Notes: a model not told the origin generated them from the letters alone. A stretch of 57,370 nt of DNA from Comamonas sp. (GCA_021166775.1 JAJPEQ010000012.1:1-57370), one strand, 5' to 3'; counted from the first letter of the stretch, positions 10,857 to 20,246 are shown. A program made the numbers and translations.

Positions 10857-12337
10857 TCACCCGGCAGCTGCATGATCAGGCGGTGGTAGAAGCGCACTGC
10901 ATCGGCATAGCCCTTGACCGACAGGCGCTCGTTGGTGCCGTGAAAGCGTTTCAGATCCTCGCTGTTGGCGCGCACCGGCGAGAACTTGAAGATGTGGTCG
11001 CTGATGGGCTCGTAATGCACCGAATCGGTCGCGGCCACCATCAGGCCGGGCGCGACGAGCACGTCGGGAAACACCTCGCGGATGGTCTGGTTCAGCCTCC
11101 GGTACTGCACCGAACCCGTCGGCGCCACCTTGGAAGCCTCCTTGGCGCCGGGCAGCGCCTCGGCCTTGACGTGGGCCATGTCCACCACCTTGCCCACGGT
11201 CGAGCGCACATGCGCCATCACCCCCTCGCGCGTGTCGCCGGGCAGGATGCGGAAGTTCACCGTCGCGTCGGCGCGCCCGGGCAGCACGTTGTCCTTGTTG
11301 CCGGCGCGGGCGATGGTCAGCGCCGTGGTCGTGCGCAGCATGGCATTGGTGCTGCCCGCCCCTTCGAGCTGCTTTTGCACCAGCGGGCCGAAGAGCCAGA
11401 GGTTGGACAGCGCCACGCGCGAAAAGCCCCCCATCTCGGGCGCGAGCACGTCGAACATCTCGCCCGCCACGCCGCGGATGGCCGCGGGCATCTGGTCGTT
11501 TTCCAGCGCGTTCAGCGCCGCGGCCATCATCGCGATCGCGCTGGTGCCGTGTTTCGGCGGCATCGACGAATGCCCCGGCGTGGCCGTGGTGCTGAGCGCC
11601 ACCGACAGATAGCCCTTCTCGGCCACGCCGATGAGCGCGGCCGGTTTCTTCAGCCCCGGCATCACGCCGTCGAGCACCAGCAGGCCCTCGTCGAGCACGA
11701 AGTCGAGCTGCACGCCCCGGCTCTTGAGCAGCTCGGCGATTTTGGCCGCTCCACGGTGGCCGCCCACCTCCTCATCGGCGCCGTAAGCCAGGTAAATGGT
11801 GCGCGGCGGCTTGTAGCCGCTGGCGATCAGCATCTCCACCGCTTCCATCTGCGAGAGCAGGTTGCCCTTGTCGTCCCACGAGCCGCGGCCCCAGATGTAG
11901 CCGTCCAAGACCCGCCCGGCGAACGGCGGCTGCTGCCAGTCGCCCTCGGTGCCCGGCGCGATCGGCACCACATCCTGGTGCGCGGCCAGCAGGATGGCCT
12001 TGGCCTTGGGGTCCCGCCCCTGCCACGTGTACAGCAGCGACAGGCCGTTGACCACCTCGCGCTGGAGCGTGGCATGCACCCGGGGAAATTCTTTTTCGAG
12101 CAGGGCGTGCAGCGCAAGGAACTGATCCCGGCTCAAATCGGCGTCCGTGGCCGACGAGATGGTTTTGAGCCGGACCGCCTGCGCCAAGCGCCCCGCCGCA
12201 GCCGCTTCGTCGACGGCCAGTGGCGCGAGCGGCGCCACCTCCAACTGGCGCGAGCCCTTGCGCCAGGTGTTGAGCGCCACGGCCGACGCCAGGACGAGGA
12301 CGAAGATCAGCAGGGCACCGAGGGTTTTCTTCCACAT
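10850..12337 (-). CDS. membrane-anchored M20 family peptidase
   Basis: A 495-residue zinc carboxypeptidase/aminoacylase-type enzyme. The N-terminus (MWKKTLGALLIFVLVLASAVAL) is one membrane segment or uncleaved signal, placing the catalytic part in the periplasm. M20 motifs: LLAAHQDVVP (metal His and catalytic Asp), WGRGSWDDKGN (bridging Asp), YGADEEVGGHRG (catalytic Glu pair), and HSSMPPKHGTSA in the lid domain. The start at 12337 has GGAGG nine bases upstream, deciding against longer upstream frames. It belongs to the ArgE/DapE/CPG2 group, close to yeast Cps1-like carboxypeptidase S proteins; the substrate cannot be told. Confidence 0.88.
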   Translation of the reverse strand: MWKKTLGALLIFVLVLASAVALNTWRKGSRQLEVAPLAPLAVDEAAAAGRLAQAVRLKTISSATDADLSRDQFLALHALLEKEFPRVHATLQREVVNGLSLLYTWQGRDPKAKAILLAAHQDVVPIAPGTEGDWQQPPFAGRVLDGYIWGRGSWDDKGNLLSQMEAVEMLIASGYKPPRTIYLAYGADEEVGGHRGAAKIAELLKSRGVQLDFVLDEGLLVLDGVMPGLKKPAALIGVAEKGYLSVALSTTATPGHSSMPPKHGTSAIAMMAAALNALENDQMPAAIRGVAGEMFDVLAPEMGGFSRVALSNLWLFGPLVQKQLEGAGSTNAMLRTTTALTIARAGNKDNVLPGRADATVNFRILPGDTREGVMAHVRSTVGKVVDMAHVKAEALPGAKEASKVAPTGSVQYRRLNQTIREVFPDVLVAPGLMVAATDSVHYEPISDHIFKFSPVRANSEDLKRFHGTNERLSVKGYADAVRFYHRLIMQLPGER

Positions 12338-12384
12338 AAGAACTGGCCTCCTTGATTGGTGATGGTTCTGCACGCCCTCGCGAC

Positions 12385-12813
12385 TCATGCCGCGGCACCC
12401 TGTTCGCGCAAGCCCTCGTCCCGGGCCTCGACAGGCATCAGCTGCAATATGCCAAAAAGCAGTTCGAACGCAGTGAACCCGAGAATGATGGCGCTGGCTC
12501 CAGAGAAGACCGCATGGATTTGCCACGTCATGAAAAGCAGTCGCGCCACGGCATCCAGCCTTCCCAAGGCCACCGAAGGATAAAGAATGCGCGCCAGCGC
12601 CCAGACTACGACCACCGACCCCAGCAAGTTGGCGAACAATATGTGCATGGGCTCCAATTCAGGGATTGCTCCCGGAAGGCCCAAGCTTCTGGCCGTCCAG
12701 GCGAGTAGCGTGTAAATCCAGGTGAATGTCCATGGCAAAACGAACATCCAGGTGGCCAGCAGGTCGTACCATGCGCTGTACCGTACCATGCGGATGAAGC
12801 GGTCTTGTTGCAT
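12385..12813 (-). CDS. four-helix inner-membrane protein under MerR-type promoter
   Basis: A 142-residue protein with about four hydrophobic segments (LLATWMFVLPWTFTWIYTLL, ILFANLLGSVVVVWALA, LLFMTWQIHAVFSGASAII, FTAFELLFGILQLM). No family recognised. It is divergent from the MerR-family gene at 12894, and its upstream region contains a promoter with a 19-bp spacer typical of MerR-activated genes, so it is the likely target of that regulator. A role in response to a small-molecule or metal signal is an inference. Confidence 0.7.
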   Translation of the reverse strand: MQQDRFIRMVRYSAWYDLLATWMFVLPWTFTWIYTLLAWTARSLGLPGAIPELEPMHILFANLLGSVVVVWALARILYPSVALGRLDAVARLLFMTWQIHAVFSGASAIILGFTAFELLFGILQLMPVEARDEGLREQGAAA

Positions 12814-12843
12814 CGCGAGCTCCCGTGAAGTGCAAAGACCGCA

Positions 12844-12874
12844 GTGTCAACCTTAGACCATGCTTCAATGTCAA
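12844..12874 (-). promoter_or_regulatory. MerR-type promoter/operator with 19-bp spacer
   Basis: On the minus strand TTGACA and TGACAC are separated by 19 bp. MerR-family activators act on such overlong spacers. It lies about 30 bp upstream of the membrane-protein gene and 20 bp upstream of the divergent merR-like gene. Confidence 0.6.
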
Positions 12875-12893
12875 GCGTTTTCGAAGGCAATCC

Positions 12894-13313
12894 ATGCTCA
12901 TCGGCGAATTGGCCACCGCCAGCGGTCTATCTCGTGAGACGCTGCGGTTCTACGAGAAACTCGGCCTGATCCATTCCCGCAGACTGCCCAACGGCTATCG
13001 TCGGTACATCCCCGAGACTCTGACGCTCGTCATGTACATCCGGACCGCCCAACAACTCGGCTTCACCTTGTCCGAGATCGGGCGCGAAATCCCCCGATTT
13101 TGGCAAGGCGAGGTTTCGGGCGCCGACATCGCGCAGGTTTTGCAGAACAAATTGGCCGACATCGATCAGCGCATTAAGGCACTGCAATCCCTGCGCGAAG
13201 ACCTGGCCGCACGCCTGGCCTCGGCATGCCCGTTGCGCACGCCATCGACCACCTCACCGCATCCGGCCACCGTGGCCGACGGCTCCACCCGTGGTGCGGC
13301 ACGACGGGCATGA
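12894..13313 (+). CDS. MerR family transcriptional regulator
   Basis: A 139-residue regulator. The N-terminal winged-helix reads [26 protein letters not shown] with NGYRRY, the MerR signature. The dimerisation coiled coil follows (about residues 75-112, [23 protein letters not shown]). The C-terminal tail has one Cys (ACPL) but no clear metal-binding CxxC pair, so the inducer is not evident. The start at 12894 begins the HTH directly. It is divergent from the small membrane protein at 12385-12813 and shares the operator region. Confidence 0.9.
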   Translation: MLIGELATASGLSRETLRFYEKLGLIHSRRLPNGYRRYIPETLTLVMYIRTAQQLGFTLSEIGREIPRFWQGEVSGADIAQVLQNKLADIDQRIKALQSLREDLAARLASACPLRTPSTTSPHPATVADGSTRGAARRA

Positions 13314-13404
13314 CGCCGATTCCCTCCACGATCAGGTTGGTACGGCACATCCCATCCATCATGCGCCGCAGGGATTGGCATTCGGGCCGCCGATAATCCG
13401 TGGC

Positions 13405-14547
13405 ATGCACAAGCACCGCATCGTGGTGGGCCTGTCGGGCGGCGTCGATTCCGCCGTCACCGCCCATCTTCTTCAAGCGCAGGGTCACGAGGTCGTCGGC
13501 ATCTTCATGAAGAACTGGGAAGATGACGACGACGATGAATACTGCTCCAGCCGCCAGGATTTCCTGGACGCCGCCAGCGTCGCCGACGTGCTCGGCATCG
13601 AGATCGAGCACGTGAACTTCGCTGCCGAGTACAAGGACCGGGTGTTCGCCGAGTTCCTGCGCGAATACCAGGCCGGGCGCACGCCCAACCCCGACGTGCT
13701 GTGCAACGCCGAGATCAAGTTCAAGGCCTTCCTCGATCACGCGATGCGCCTGGGTGCCGAGAAAATCGCCACCGGCCACTACGCGCGCGTGCGCTTCAAT
13801 GAAACCACCGGCCTGCACGAGCTGCTCAAGGGGCTGGATGCGACCAAGGATCAAAGCTACTTTCTGCACCGCCTGACGCAGGCGCAACTGGCCAAGAGCC
13901 TGTTCCCCGTCGGCGAACTGAAGAAGACCGAGGTGCGGCGCATCGCCGAGGCACTGAAGCTGCCGAACGCGAAAAAGAAGGACTCGACCGGAATCTGCTT
14001 CATCGGCGAGCGGCCGTTTCGCGAATTCCTCAACCGCTACATCGCGCGCGAGCCCGGCCCCATCATCGATGACCGGGGGCGCACGCTTGGGCGGCACATG
14101 GGGCTGTCGTTTTACACGCTGGGCCAACGCCAGGGCCTGGGCATAGGCGGGGTGAAGGACAAGGGCGCAGGCATCAAAGCGCCGCCCGGCCAGTCGGCGC
14201 GCGACGCGGGCGATCACGCGCCCTGGTTCGTCGCGAAGAAGGATCTGGCGCGCCACGCGCTCATTGTGGTGCAGGGGCACGACCACCCCTGGCTGCTTTC
14301 GCACCAGCTCGCCGCGCAGGACGCAAGCTGGGTCGCGGGCCACGCGCCTGCCTCCGGCAATTACAGCGCAAAGACGCGTTACCGCCAGCAGGATGCGCGC
14401 TGCGCGCTATCAAATACAGAGCAAAACGGCTTCGTATTGGCATTCCCAGAGGCGCAATGGGCCGTCACGCCGGGGCAGTCTGCCGTGCTCTACGACGGCG
14501 AGGTGTGCTTGGGCGGCGGAGTGATCGAGGCCTCGGACGGCGGCTAG
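13405..14547 (+). CDS. mnmA: tRNA 2-thiouridine(34) synthase MnmA
   Basis: A 380-residue enzyme that thiolates U34 of tRNA-Lys, Glu and Gln. The PP-loop GLSGGVDS is near the N-terminus; the catalytic cysteines lie in [12 protein letters not shown] and [10 protein letters not shown]; the C-terminal barrel ends with [15 protein letters not shown]. The start at 13405 ([13 protein letters not shown]) is chosen because upstream in-frame sequence is not MnmA-like. In the C-terminal barrel the stretch [14 protein letters not shown] corresponds to sequence resembling the dispersed repeat (copy 2), so a surface loop may have been replaced by repeat-derived sequence. Confidence 0.96.
   Translation: MHKHRIVVGLSGGVDSAVTAHLLQAQGHEVVGIFMKNWEDDDDDEYCSSRQDFLDAASVADVLGIEIEHVNFAAEYKDRVFAEFLREYQAGRTPNPDVLCNAEIKFKAFLDHAMRLGAEKIATGHYARVRFNETTGLHELLKGLDATKDQSYFLHRLTQAQLAKSLFPVGELKKTEVRRIAEALKLPNAKKKDSTGICFIGERPFREFLNRYIAREPGPIIDDRGRTLGRHMGLSFYTLGQRQGLGIGGVKDKGAGIKAPPGQSARDAGDHAPWFVAKKDLARHALIVVQGHDHPWLLSHQLAAQDASWVAGHAPASGNYSAKTRYRQQDARCALSNTEQNGFVLAFPEAQWAVTPGQSAVLYDGEVCLGGGVIEASDGG
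14383..14415 (-). repeat. dispersed palindromic repeat, partial copy 2 inside mnmA
   Basis: On the minus strand TTTGATAGCGCGCAGCGC followed by a GC-rich arm resembles the left half of the other copies. It is in frame within mnmA. The match is partial. Confidence 0.45.
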
Positions 14548-14564
14548 ACAGCTCGTGTTCGCGC

Positions 14565-14588
14565 AAAAAAAGGGCCATCAAGTGGCCC
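14565..14588 (-). terminator. rho-independent terminator
   Basis: On the minus strand GGGCCA-CTTGA-TGGCCC is followed by seven T. It terminates the PEP-CTERM gene; mnmA reads into it from the other side. Confidence 0.85.
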
Positions 14589-14621
14589 CTCATGCATGCG
14601 TAATCGGCCAAGCCAGGCGGC

Positions 14622-15251
14622 TCAGTTCTTCTTGGTCTTGCGTCGACGCAGGGCGGCGAGCCCGCCCAGACTACTCAATGCCCCCAAGAGCAGCGGGGCA
14701 GCGCCGGGAAGCGGCACGGTCGACACCGGGGGAATCTCTCCCGGCTGGTACCAAACTGAAAAATGTGATATGGAGTTGTGGGCGCCGCCCGGCCCGCTCG
14801 TTTCCCACGTTCCGCTGAGTGTTGGCAACCCCGCCAGATCCAGCAGATAGCCCGCAAATGAATTGGCCTGGACGATGGTGAGCAAGAGGTTGCCATAGCT
14901 CACAGGGGGATTACTCCACGTGATGCTCCAATCTCCGGGCCCTGTAGTCGCACCAATGCCTGAAATATTCAATCCGGCAACGGGCCCCGCGGCAAAACCT
15001 CCGTCAGTGGAATACCCCAGTGTCCAACCAAGATCGTCCAGCGTGTTCTTGTCATTGCTATTGGACTCGCAATACATGGCGGACAAGCCCTCGGGTGTTC
15101 CGCTGATGGTTTGCGTGAGATCGTAGTTGATGGTTTGCTTGCCACTGGATGCGGAGCAGCTCGCAGCCGATGCCGTTGCAGCAGACAGTGCAAACGCTGC
15201 GCCTATTGCCACACCTGCAATGGCTCGTGAAAAAGTCCAATGTGTCGTCAT
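14622..15251 (-). CDS. PEP-CTERM/VPLP-type sorted exported protein
   Basis: A 209-residue secreted protein with a signal peptide (MTTHWTFSRAIAGVAIGAAFALSAATASA) and a C-terminal sorting signal: VPLPGAAPLLLGALSSLGGLAAL followed by RRRKTKKN. This is the VPLPA-like variant of PEP-CTERM signals, cut by exosortase in bacteria that make exopolysaccharide. No exosortase gene lies in the window. The middle is Gly/Ser/Asn-rich with only two cysteines in the mature part and no enzyme motif. AAGGAG precedes the ATG at 15251. It has its own terminator and appears monocistronic. Confidence 0.85.
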   Translation of the reverse strand: MTTHWTFSRAIAGVAIGAAFALSAATASAASCSASSGKQTINYDLTQTISGTPEGLSAMYCESNSNDKNTLDDLGWTLGYSTDGGFAAGPVAGLNISGIGATTGPGDWSITWSNPPVSYGNLLLTIVQANSFAGYLLDLAGLPTLSGTWETSGPGGAHNSISHFSVWYQPGEIPPVSTVPLPGAAPLLLGALSSLGGLAALRRRKTKKN

Positions 15252-15404
15252 CCGGCGCTCCTTCGTCCATGTAACTAACGCCACGTAGCGTCAACATGAT
15301 GCATTGCGTACGCGTACCCCGCAATGGGCTCAACGGACTAATCGCCAAGAGCGGAAGGAGCACCGAGTTGACAGTAAGTACCAGCATTCAGTGGCTTGAA
15401 CGGA

Positions 15405-15959
15405 CTAAAACGAACTGCCCGGCTGTTTCAAAAACGCGATTTCCTCGGCGCTGCTCTCGCGCCCCAGCGCCACGTTGCGGTGCGGGTAGCGGCCGAAGCG
15501 CGCAACGATGTCCGCGTGCCGCTGCGCGAAATCGAGGTTCACGGGCTGCGCCAGCGCGGTGTACAGGCGCAGCGACTCCCGCTGCACCACGCCCGATTCG
15601 CTGTGCATGAAAGGCAGATAGGCGAACGCGCGCTGCACCACCGGCAGGCGCCGGTCCAGCCCCTGCGCCACGAGTTCCTGTGCCAGCACCAGCGCCATCG
15701 CATCCTGTGCAAAGGCCAGGCCACTGCCACGGTGCAGATTGCGCGAGAACTGGTCGAGCACAATGATCTCCGCGAGGCGCCCCGGCGCATCCACGCGCCA
15801 GCGCCACAGCTCACCGCGCGCGGCGGCCTCGTGCAGCGCGGCAAAGCGCACACGGATCGCGGCGTCGAAGGCCTCGTCCCTGGCAAACCATTGCTGAGGT
15901 GTGCTCTCGTCGAACCAGAAGGCCAGCACGCTGGCCGCGGGGATCGTCGTGTCGTTCAT
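15405..15959 (-). CDS. DUF924 family protein
   Basis: A 184-residue soluble protein. ASVLAFWFDESTPQQWFARDEAFDAAIRVRF at the start, LAEIIVLDQFSRNLHRG, and RAFAYLPFMHSESGVVQRESLRLY are the conserved blocks of DUF924 (tetratricopeptide-like helical proteins of unknown biochemical role). The Met at 15959 is chosen; another in-frame Met at 15983 would add eight residues. Nothing in the neighbourhood suggests a pathway. Confidence 0.88.
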   Translation of the reverse strand: MNDTTIPAASVLAFWFDESTPQQWFARDEAFDAAIRVRFAALHEAAARGELWRWRVDAPGRLAEIIVLDQFSRNLHRGSGLAFAQDAMALVLAQELVAQGLDRRLPVVQRAFAYLPFMHSESGVVQRESLRLYTALAQPVNLDFAQRHADIVARFGRYPHRNVALGRESSAEEIAFLKQPGSSF

Positions 15960-15994
15960 GGGGCGAGTATGGTCCTGGTTCATGAATAATAACG

Positions 15995-16044
15995 AAATAT
16001 GGCTCAAACGCTTTCCAGGTAAGCGCTGCCAGCTATACCAAAAG
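15995..16044 (-). repeat. dispersed palindromic repeat, copy 3
   Basis: On the minus strand TTTTGGTATAGCTGGCAGC, GCTTACC, then AAGCGTTTGAGCC and an A/T-rich end. It lies in the gap before the FAD oxidoreductase gene; that gene's ribosome binding site (AAAGGAG, 16041-16047) overlaps the repeat edge. Confidence 0.65.
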
Positions 16045-16055
16045 GAGTAAACCGT

Positions 16056-17195
16056 ATGCAGACCTGGGATGTCGCCATCGTCGGTGCGGGCATGGCGGGT
16101 GCCTCGCTCGGCTGGGAACTGGCGCGCGCCGGCGTGTCGGTGCTTGTGCTCGAACGCGAATCGCAGCCCGGCTACCACAGCACCGGCCGCTCGGCCGCGC
16201 TCTTCATCGAGACCTATGGCACCGAGGCGATCCGCGCGCTCACGCGTGCCAGCCGCGCCTTCTACGAGACGCCTCCTGCAGGCTTCGCCAACGCCCCCAT
16301 CCTCACGCCGCGCGGCGTCGCCTATGTGGCCACGTCAGGCGAGCAGGCCGAGCTGGCGGCGCTGCGGGCCGAGCTGCAGCCGCACGCGCCCGATCTGCAG
16401 GCCCTGGACCGCGAGGCGCTGCTCGGGCATCTGCCCTGCCTGCGCCCCGAGGTGGTGGCGCAAGGCCTGCTCGATCCCGGCGCCGCCGACATCGACGTGC
16501 ACGCGCTGCACCAGGGCTATCTGCGCGGCCTGCGCCAGCTGGGCGGCGCGCTGCGCTGCGACAGCGAAGTGCTGGGCCTGCAGCGCAGGGACGACCACTG
16601 GCTGCTGCAGCTTCCCCAGGGCGCAACGGTGGCGGCACGCCGCGTGGTCAACGCCGCCGGCGCCTGGGCCGATGTGCTGGCGCAGCGCGCGGGCGCGGCG
16701 CCCGTGGGGCTGGTCCCCAAGCGACGCACCGCCTTCACCTTTCCCGCGCCCGCGGGCATGGACGCCGCGCACTGGCCGGCCGCGATCGGCGTAGCGGAAA
16801 ACTGGTACTTCAAGCCCGACGCCGGGCAACTGCTGGGCTCACCGGCGAACGCCGACCCGGTTCAACCGCACGACGTGGTGGCCGAGGAGTTGGACGTGGC
16901 CATGGCCATCGCGCACATCGAGGCGGTGAGCCGGCTCAAGATCCGCCGCCCCACGCACACCTGGGCGGGCCTGCGCTCCTTCGTGGCCGACGGCGAATTC
17001 GTGATCGGCCGGGACGACGCGCTGGAGGGCTTTTTCTGGCTCGCCGCACAAGGCGGCTACGGCATCCAGAGCGCCGCGGCTTATGCGCTGCTGGCGCGCA
17101 ACCTGCTGCTGGGCGAGCGGCTCGACGAGTGCCTGCGGGCCCAGGGCATCACGCCCGCCATGGCCACGCGACTCGCGCCCGCGCGATTCAGGTGA
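16056..17195 (+). CDS. FAD-dependent oxidoreductase, D-amino-acid/glycine oxidase family
   Basis: A 379-residue flavoenzyme. [19 protein letters not shown] (G10-x-G12-x2-G15) is the Rossmann FAD site, followed by the [12 protein letters not shown] segment typical of the DAO family. Near the C-terminus, [21 protein letters not shown] and [16 protein letters not shown] form the second flavin-binding region. It probably oxidises an amino acid or amine/hydroxy acid; the substrate is not readable. AAAGGAG lies nine bases upstream of the ATG. The 3' end overlaps convergent pyrF by 8 bp. Confidence 0.88.
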   Translation: MQTWDVAIVGAGMAGASLGWELARAGVSVLVLERESQPGYHSTGRSAALFIETYGTEAIRALTRASRAFYETPPAGFANAPILTPRGVAYVATSGEQAELAALRAELQPHAPDLQALDREALLGHLPCLRPEVVAQGLLDPGAADIDVHALHQGYLRGLRQLGGALRCDSEVLGLQRRDDHWLLQLPQGATVAARRVVNAAGAWADVLAQRAGAAPVGLVPKRRTAFTFPAPAGMDAAHWPAAIGVAENWYFKPDAGQLLGSPANADPVQPHDVVAEELDVAMAIAHIEAVSRLKIRRPTHTWAGLRSFVADGEFVIGRDDALEGFFWLAAQGGYGIQSAAAYALLARNLLLGERLDECLRAQGITPAMATRLAPARFR

Positions 17196-18018
17196 GTGCG
17201 CGCGCGGCGTTGAGCTGCTCGCGCGTGGACTGCGCGGCGGCACGCGCCGCCGCCGCGAAGTCCGCCTCGCCGCCCGCATAGAGGATGGCGCGCGAGGAAT
17301 TGACGACGATGGGGCCGCTCTCGCGCCAGCCCGCGCGCACCGTGGCCCGCACATCGCCCCCCTGCGCGCCCACGCCCGGGATCAGGAGCGGCACCGTGGG
17401 AGCGAGCGCGCGCACGCGTTCGATTTCGGCAGGGTAGGTGGCGCCGACCACCAGGCCCAGCTGACCGTTGGTGTTCCACGGCCCCTGCACCAGCTGCGCC
17501 AGATGTTCATACAGCAGCGGCTGGCCCGGCACATCGGCCAGGCGCTGCGCCTGCAGATCGCTGCCCCCGGGGTTGGACGTGCGGCACAGCAGGAAGGCGC
17601 CCTTGCCGGGGTAGCGCAGGTAGGGCGCGATGGAATCGAAGCCCATGAAGGGCGAGAGCGTGACCGCGTCGGCGCCATAGCGCTCGAAGGCCTCGCGCGC
17701 GTACTGCTCGGCGGTGGCGCCAATGTCGCCGCGCTTGGCGTCCAGGATCACGGGCACGTGCGGCGCGTTGCAGCGAATGTGCTGCATCAGGCGTTCGAGC
17801 TGGTCTTCGGCACGGCAGGCGGCAAAGTAGGCGATCTGCGGCTTGAAGGCGCACACGAGGTCGGCCGTGGCATCGACGATCGCGGCACAGAAGTCGTAGA
17901 TCCTGCGCGCATCCCCTTGCAGCGCCGCCGGAAAGCGCGCCGGGTCGGGGTCGAGCCCGACACTAAGCATCGAGTCGTTGCGGCGGCTGGCGCCCTGCAG
18001 CAGGTCGAGGAAGTCCAT
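17188..18018 (-). CDS. pyrF: orotidine-5'-phosphate decarboxylase
   Basis: A 276-residue enzyme giving UMP from OMP in pyrimidine synthesis. The catalytic block [20 protein letters not shown] holds the Asp-Lys-x-x-Asp residues of the class 2 (UMPS/long) bacterial enzymes. Flanking conserved blocks are [16 protein letters not shown] and [12 protein letters not shown]. Length fits the 270-residue group found in beta-proteobacteria, mycobacteria and myxobacteria. It converges with the FAD oxidoreductase gene (8-bp overlap) and diverges from the DMT transporter gene. Confidence 0.95.
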   Translation of the reverse strand: MDFLDLLQGASRRNDSMLSVGLDPDPARFPAALQGDARRIYDFCAAIVDATADLVCAFKPQIAYFAACRAEDQLERLMQHIRCNAPHVPVILDAKRGDIGATAEQYAREAFERYGADAVTLSPFMGFDSIAPYLRYPGKGAFLLCRTSNPGGSDLQAQRLADVPGQPLLYEHLAQLVQGPWNTNGQLGLVVGATYPAEIERVRALAPTVPLLIPGVGAQGGDVRATVRAGWRESGPIVVNSSRAILYAGGEADFAAAARAAAQSTREQLNAARALT

Positions 18019-18073
18019 GGGGCGGATTCTATGGCGCCCATCACTGCGCAGTCACGCTGCACAATCGCCCGCC

Positions 18074-18967
18074 ATGCCCGCCTTTTCCCGCCGCCAGCTC
18101 ATCGTTCTGCTGCTGCTCACCATCGTCTGGGGCCTGAACTGGCCCATCCTCAAGATCAGCGTCGCGGACTTCCCGCCGCTGAGCTTTCGCACCGTCTCGC
18201 TGTGGCTGAGCCTGCCGGTTTATGCGCTGGTGCTGACGTGGCAGCGCACGGGGTTTGCGATCGCGCGCGCGCACTGGCCGCGCGTGGCCTGGCTCGCGCT
18301 CTTGAACGTGGCCGGCTGGAACGCGCTGATGATCCTTGCCATCCCGCTGCTCACCAGCGGGCGCGCGGCCATCCTTGGCTACACCATGCCGATCTTCTCG
18401 GCGGTGCTCGGACAGATCGTGTTCCGCGACCGGCTGAGCGCACGCGGCTGGATGGGCGTGGCGGCGGCCGCCGCCGGGGTGATTCTGCTGCTGTGGAACG
18501 AGATCGCGCGGCTCACGGGCAGCGGCGCGGGTGTGGCGTTGATGCTGGCCGCGGCGCTGTCCTGGGCGCTGGGCACGCAGCTGCTGCGCCGCTCCAGCAT
18601 GGCGGTGCCGCTCATCACGCTCACGTTCTGGATGACGGTGCTTTCGGTGATCGCGCTCACGCCGCTGGCATGGTTCGTCGAGAGCGGGCGCTGGCACCTG
18701 CCCGGCGCCGTCACCACCTTCGGCATCCTCTACAACGCGGTGCTGGCGCTCGCTTTCGCGCAGACGGCCTGGTTCTTCCTCGCGCGCACGCTCGCGCCGA
18801 TCGCCTCCACGCTCAGCGTGATGATGATCCCGGTGATCGGCGTGTTCGTCGGCGCATGGTGGCTGCGTGAAACGCTGCACTGGCAGGACTGGAGCGCGAT
18901 GGCGCTGATCCTGCTGGCGATCGCCTCGGTGCTCTGGCCCGCACGCACGCCCTCCCGGCCCCAATGA
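18074..18967 (+). CDS. EamA-family DMT transporter
   Basis: A 297-residue inner-membrane protein with ten predicted helices in two EamA repeats, beginning LIVLLLLTIVWGLNWPILK. GRAAILGYTMPIFSAVLG ends the first repeat and APIASTLSVMMIPVIGVFVGAWWLRE sits in the second. Such proteins export metabolites such as amino acids or related compounds; the substrate is unknown. The start at 18074 is the Met directly before the first helix. A bidirectional terminator begins at its stop codon. Confidence 0.88.
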   Translation: MPAFSRRQLIVLLLLTIVWGLNWPILKISVADFPPLSFRTVSLWLSLPVYALVLTWQRTGFAIARAHWPRVAWLALLNVAGWNALMILAIPLLTSGRAAILGYTMPIFSAVLGQIVFRDRLSARGWMGVAAAAAGVILLLWNEIARLTGSGAGVALMLAAALSWALGTQLLRRSSMAVPLITLTFWMTVLSVIALTPLAWFVESGRWHLPGAVTTFGILYNAVLALAFAQTAWFFLARTLAPIASTLSVMMIPVIGVFVGAWWLRETLHWQDWSAMALILLAIASVLWPARTPSRPQ

Positions 18968-18991
18968 AAAAACCGCCCTGAGGCGGTTTTT
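18967..18991. terminator. bidirectional rho-independent terminator
   Basis: AAAACCGCC, CTGA loop, GGCGGTTTTT. It has A and T tracts on both sides, serving the DMT transporter gene and the convergent lipoprotein operon. Confidence 0.9.
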
Positions 18992-19008
18992 CCGATGACG
19001 CAGGAACT

Positions 19009-19563
19009 TCAGCGCGCCTGCACGAGCAATTGCCGCACGTCGCGGTCCACCGGCAAAGCGTAGTCATGGCCGCGAATGATGCGACTGTCTTCCATGCGCA
19101 CGAGCTTGAGGCTCACGTAGGTGAAATTGGCCGCGGGCGAATACGTGCCCACCAGCACCATGGAGGCATTGTGCTGGCGCGCAATGTCCTTGATCTCGCG
19201 CGAAAGCAGCAACTCGCCCGCATCCTGCTTGATGAAGACGGCGCCGCGCAGCTTGATTTCCTTGACGTCGAAGCCGCTCATCGCCATGGCATTGGCGTAC
19301 TGCTCGGACAGCGTGCGCCCCAGCGGAGCCGCGCTGTTCAGGTCGTTGACGTTGACCATGGTGGCCACGAGCACCGGCCCGGGCCCGGTGGCGGAAATGT
19401 CCAGGCCGGCCAGCAGCTGGCGCACGGCATCGCGGCTGCTTTGCAGCATGGGCGCTTCGGCCGCCTGCTTGTACGAGGGTTCGGGACGGATCTGCGTCGA
19501 CTGCTGCGCGCAGCCCGCGGCAAGCAGCGTGGCGACCAGGCTCAGGGCAAGTGCGCTTTTCAT
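19009..19563 (-). CDS. FlgO-family outer-membrane lipoprotein
   Basis: A 184-residue lipoprotein: lipobox LLAAGC with Cys18. The body (VLVATMVNVNDLNSAAPLGRTLSEQYANAMAMSGFDVKEIKLRG ... GTYSPAANFTYVSLKLVRMEDSRIIRGHDYALP) matches the FlgO domain as I know it, which in Vibrio is needed for flagellar outer-membrane stability but occurs widely outside flagellar loci. No flagellar gene is in the window, so the role is open. It overlaps the upstream lipoprotein gene by ATGA and forms a two-gene operon ended by the terminator at 18967. Confidence 0.8.
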   Translation of the reverse strand: MKSALALSLVATLLAAGCAQQSTQIRPEPSYKQAAEAPMLQSSRDAVRQLLAGLDISATGPGPVLVATMVNVNDLNSAAPLGRTLSEQYANAMAMSGFDVKEIKLRGAVFIKQDAGELLLSREIKDIARQHNASMVLVGTYSPAANFTYVSLKLVRMEDSRIIRGHDYALPVDRDVRQLLVQAR

Positions 19564-20246
19564 TGAGAGACCACCTTCATGTTGACGGCGCGGTAGTACG
19601 AAGGCCGCATGAACAGCGGCGTATCGACGTTTTCGAGGTAATACACGTCGGTCTTGCGCGCCACGTACTGACCATCGCGCGTGACGGTGGTCGTGAGGAT
19701 CAGCTCGGTGTTGGTCGGGCCGCCCGAATTGATGCTGTTGGCGTAATCCGCGCCCACGGCCAGGCCCAGGCCGGCGACGATCTTGGTGTCGATGTGTTCC
19801 AGGCGCAGGCCATACGCGGCGGCCAGTCCACCCGCGAGCATGGTGAACGCGCCGGGGATGAAGTGCGGACGATCGCTGTTGTGGCGCACCACCTGCGTGC
19901 TGTAGCTCACCGCCAGCGCCGAAGCGGGGTCGGTGCGCACGACGGCGCCGTCATGCACCAGCTGCGTGATCAGGAAATCGCGGAAGCCCAGGTCGAAGGC
20001 GCTGGGATTGCTGGGCGCGACCACGTGCAGCGGCGTGGCGTCGCCGATGCCGGCGGATTCGAGCATGGCGCGGGTCTGGAACGCGACATCGCGCGCCACC
20101 AGATCCCAATGCCCGGCCGAGCGCACCTTGTACTGGCTGGTGTATTCGAAATTCTTCGCCACCGGGATCGGTGCGGTTTCGCAGCCGACCAGCGCCATGA
20201 GGGCAGCGGCGGCAGCGGTCCATGTGAGAGCCCTGGTCAAGGACAT
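19560..20246 (-). CDS. outer-membrane lipoprotein, partner of FlgO-like protein
   Basis: A 228-residue lipoprotein: lipobox LMALVGC with Cys22. The rest shows no motif I can name; a segment FTMLAGGLAAAYGLRLEHID is mildly hydrophobic, and the sequence alternates like a beta-rich envelope protein. GAGGAGAGGATC precedes the ATG. It overlaps the FlgO-like gene by four bases, implying joint translation and probably a joint envelope function. Function unknown. Confidence 0.78.
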   Translation of the reverse strand: MSLTRALTWTAAAAALMALVGCETAPIPVAKNFEYTSQYKVRSAGHWDLVARDVAFQTRAMLESAGIGDATPLHVVAPSNPSAFDLGFRDFLITQLVHDGAVVRTDPASALAVSYSTQVVRHNSDRPHFIPGAFTMLAGGLAAAYGLRLEHIDTKIVAGLGLAVGADYANSINSGGPTNTELILTTTVTRDGQYVARKTDVYYLENVDTPLFMRPSYYRAVNMKVVSQ

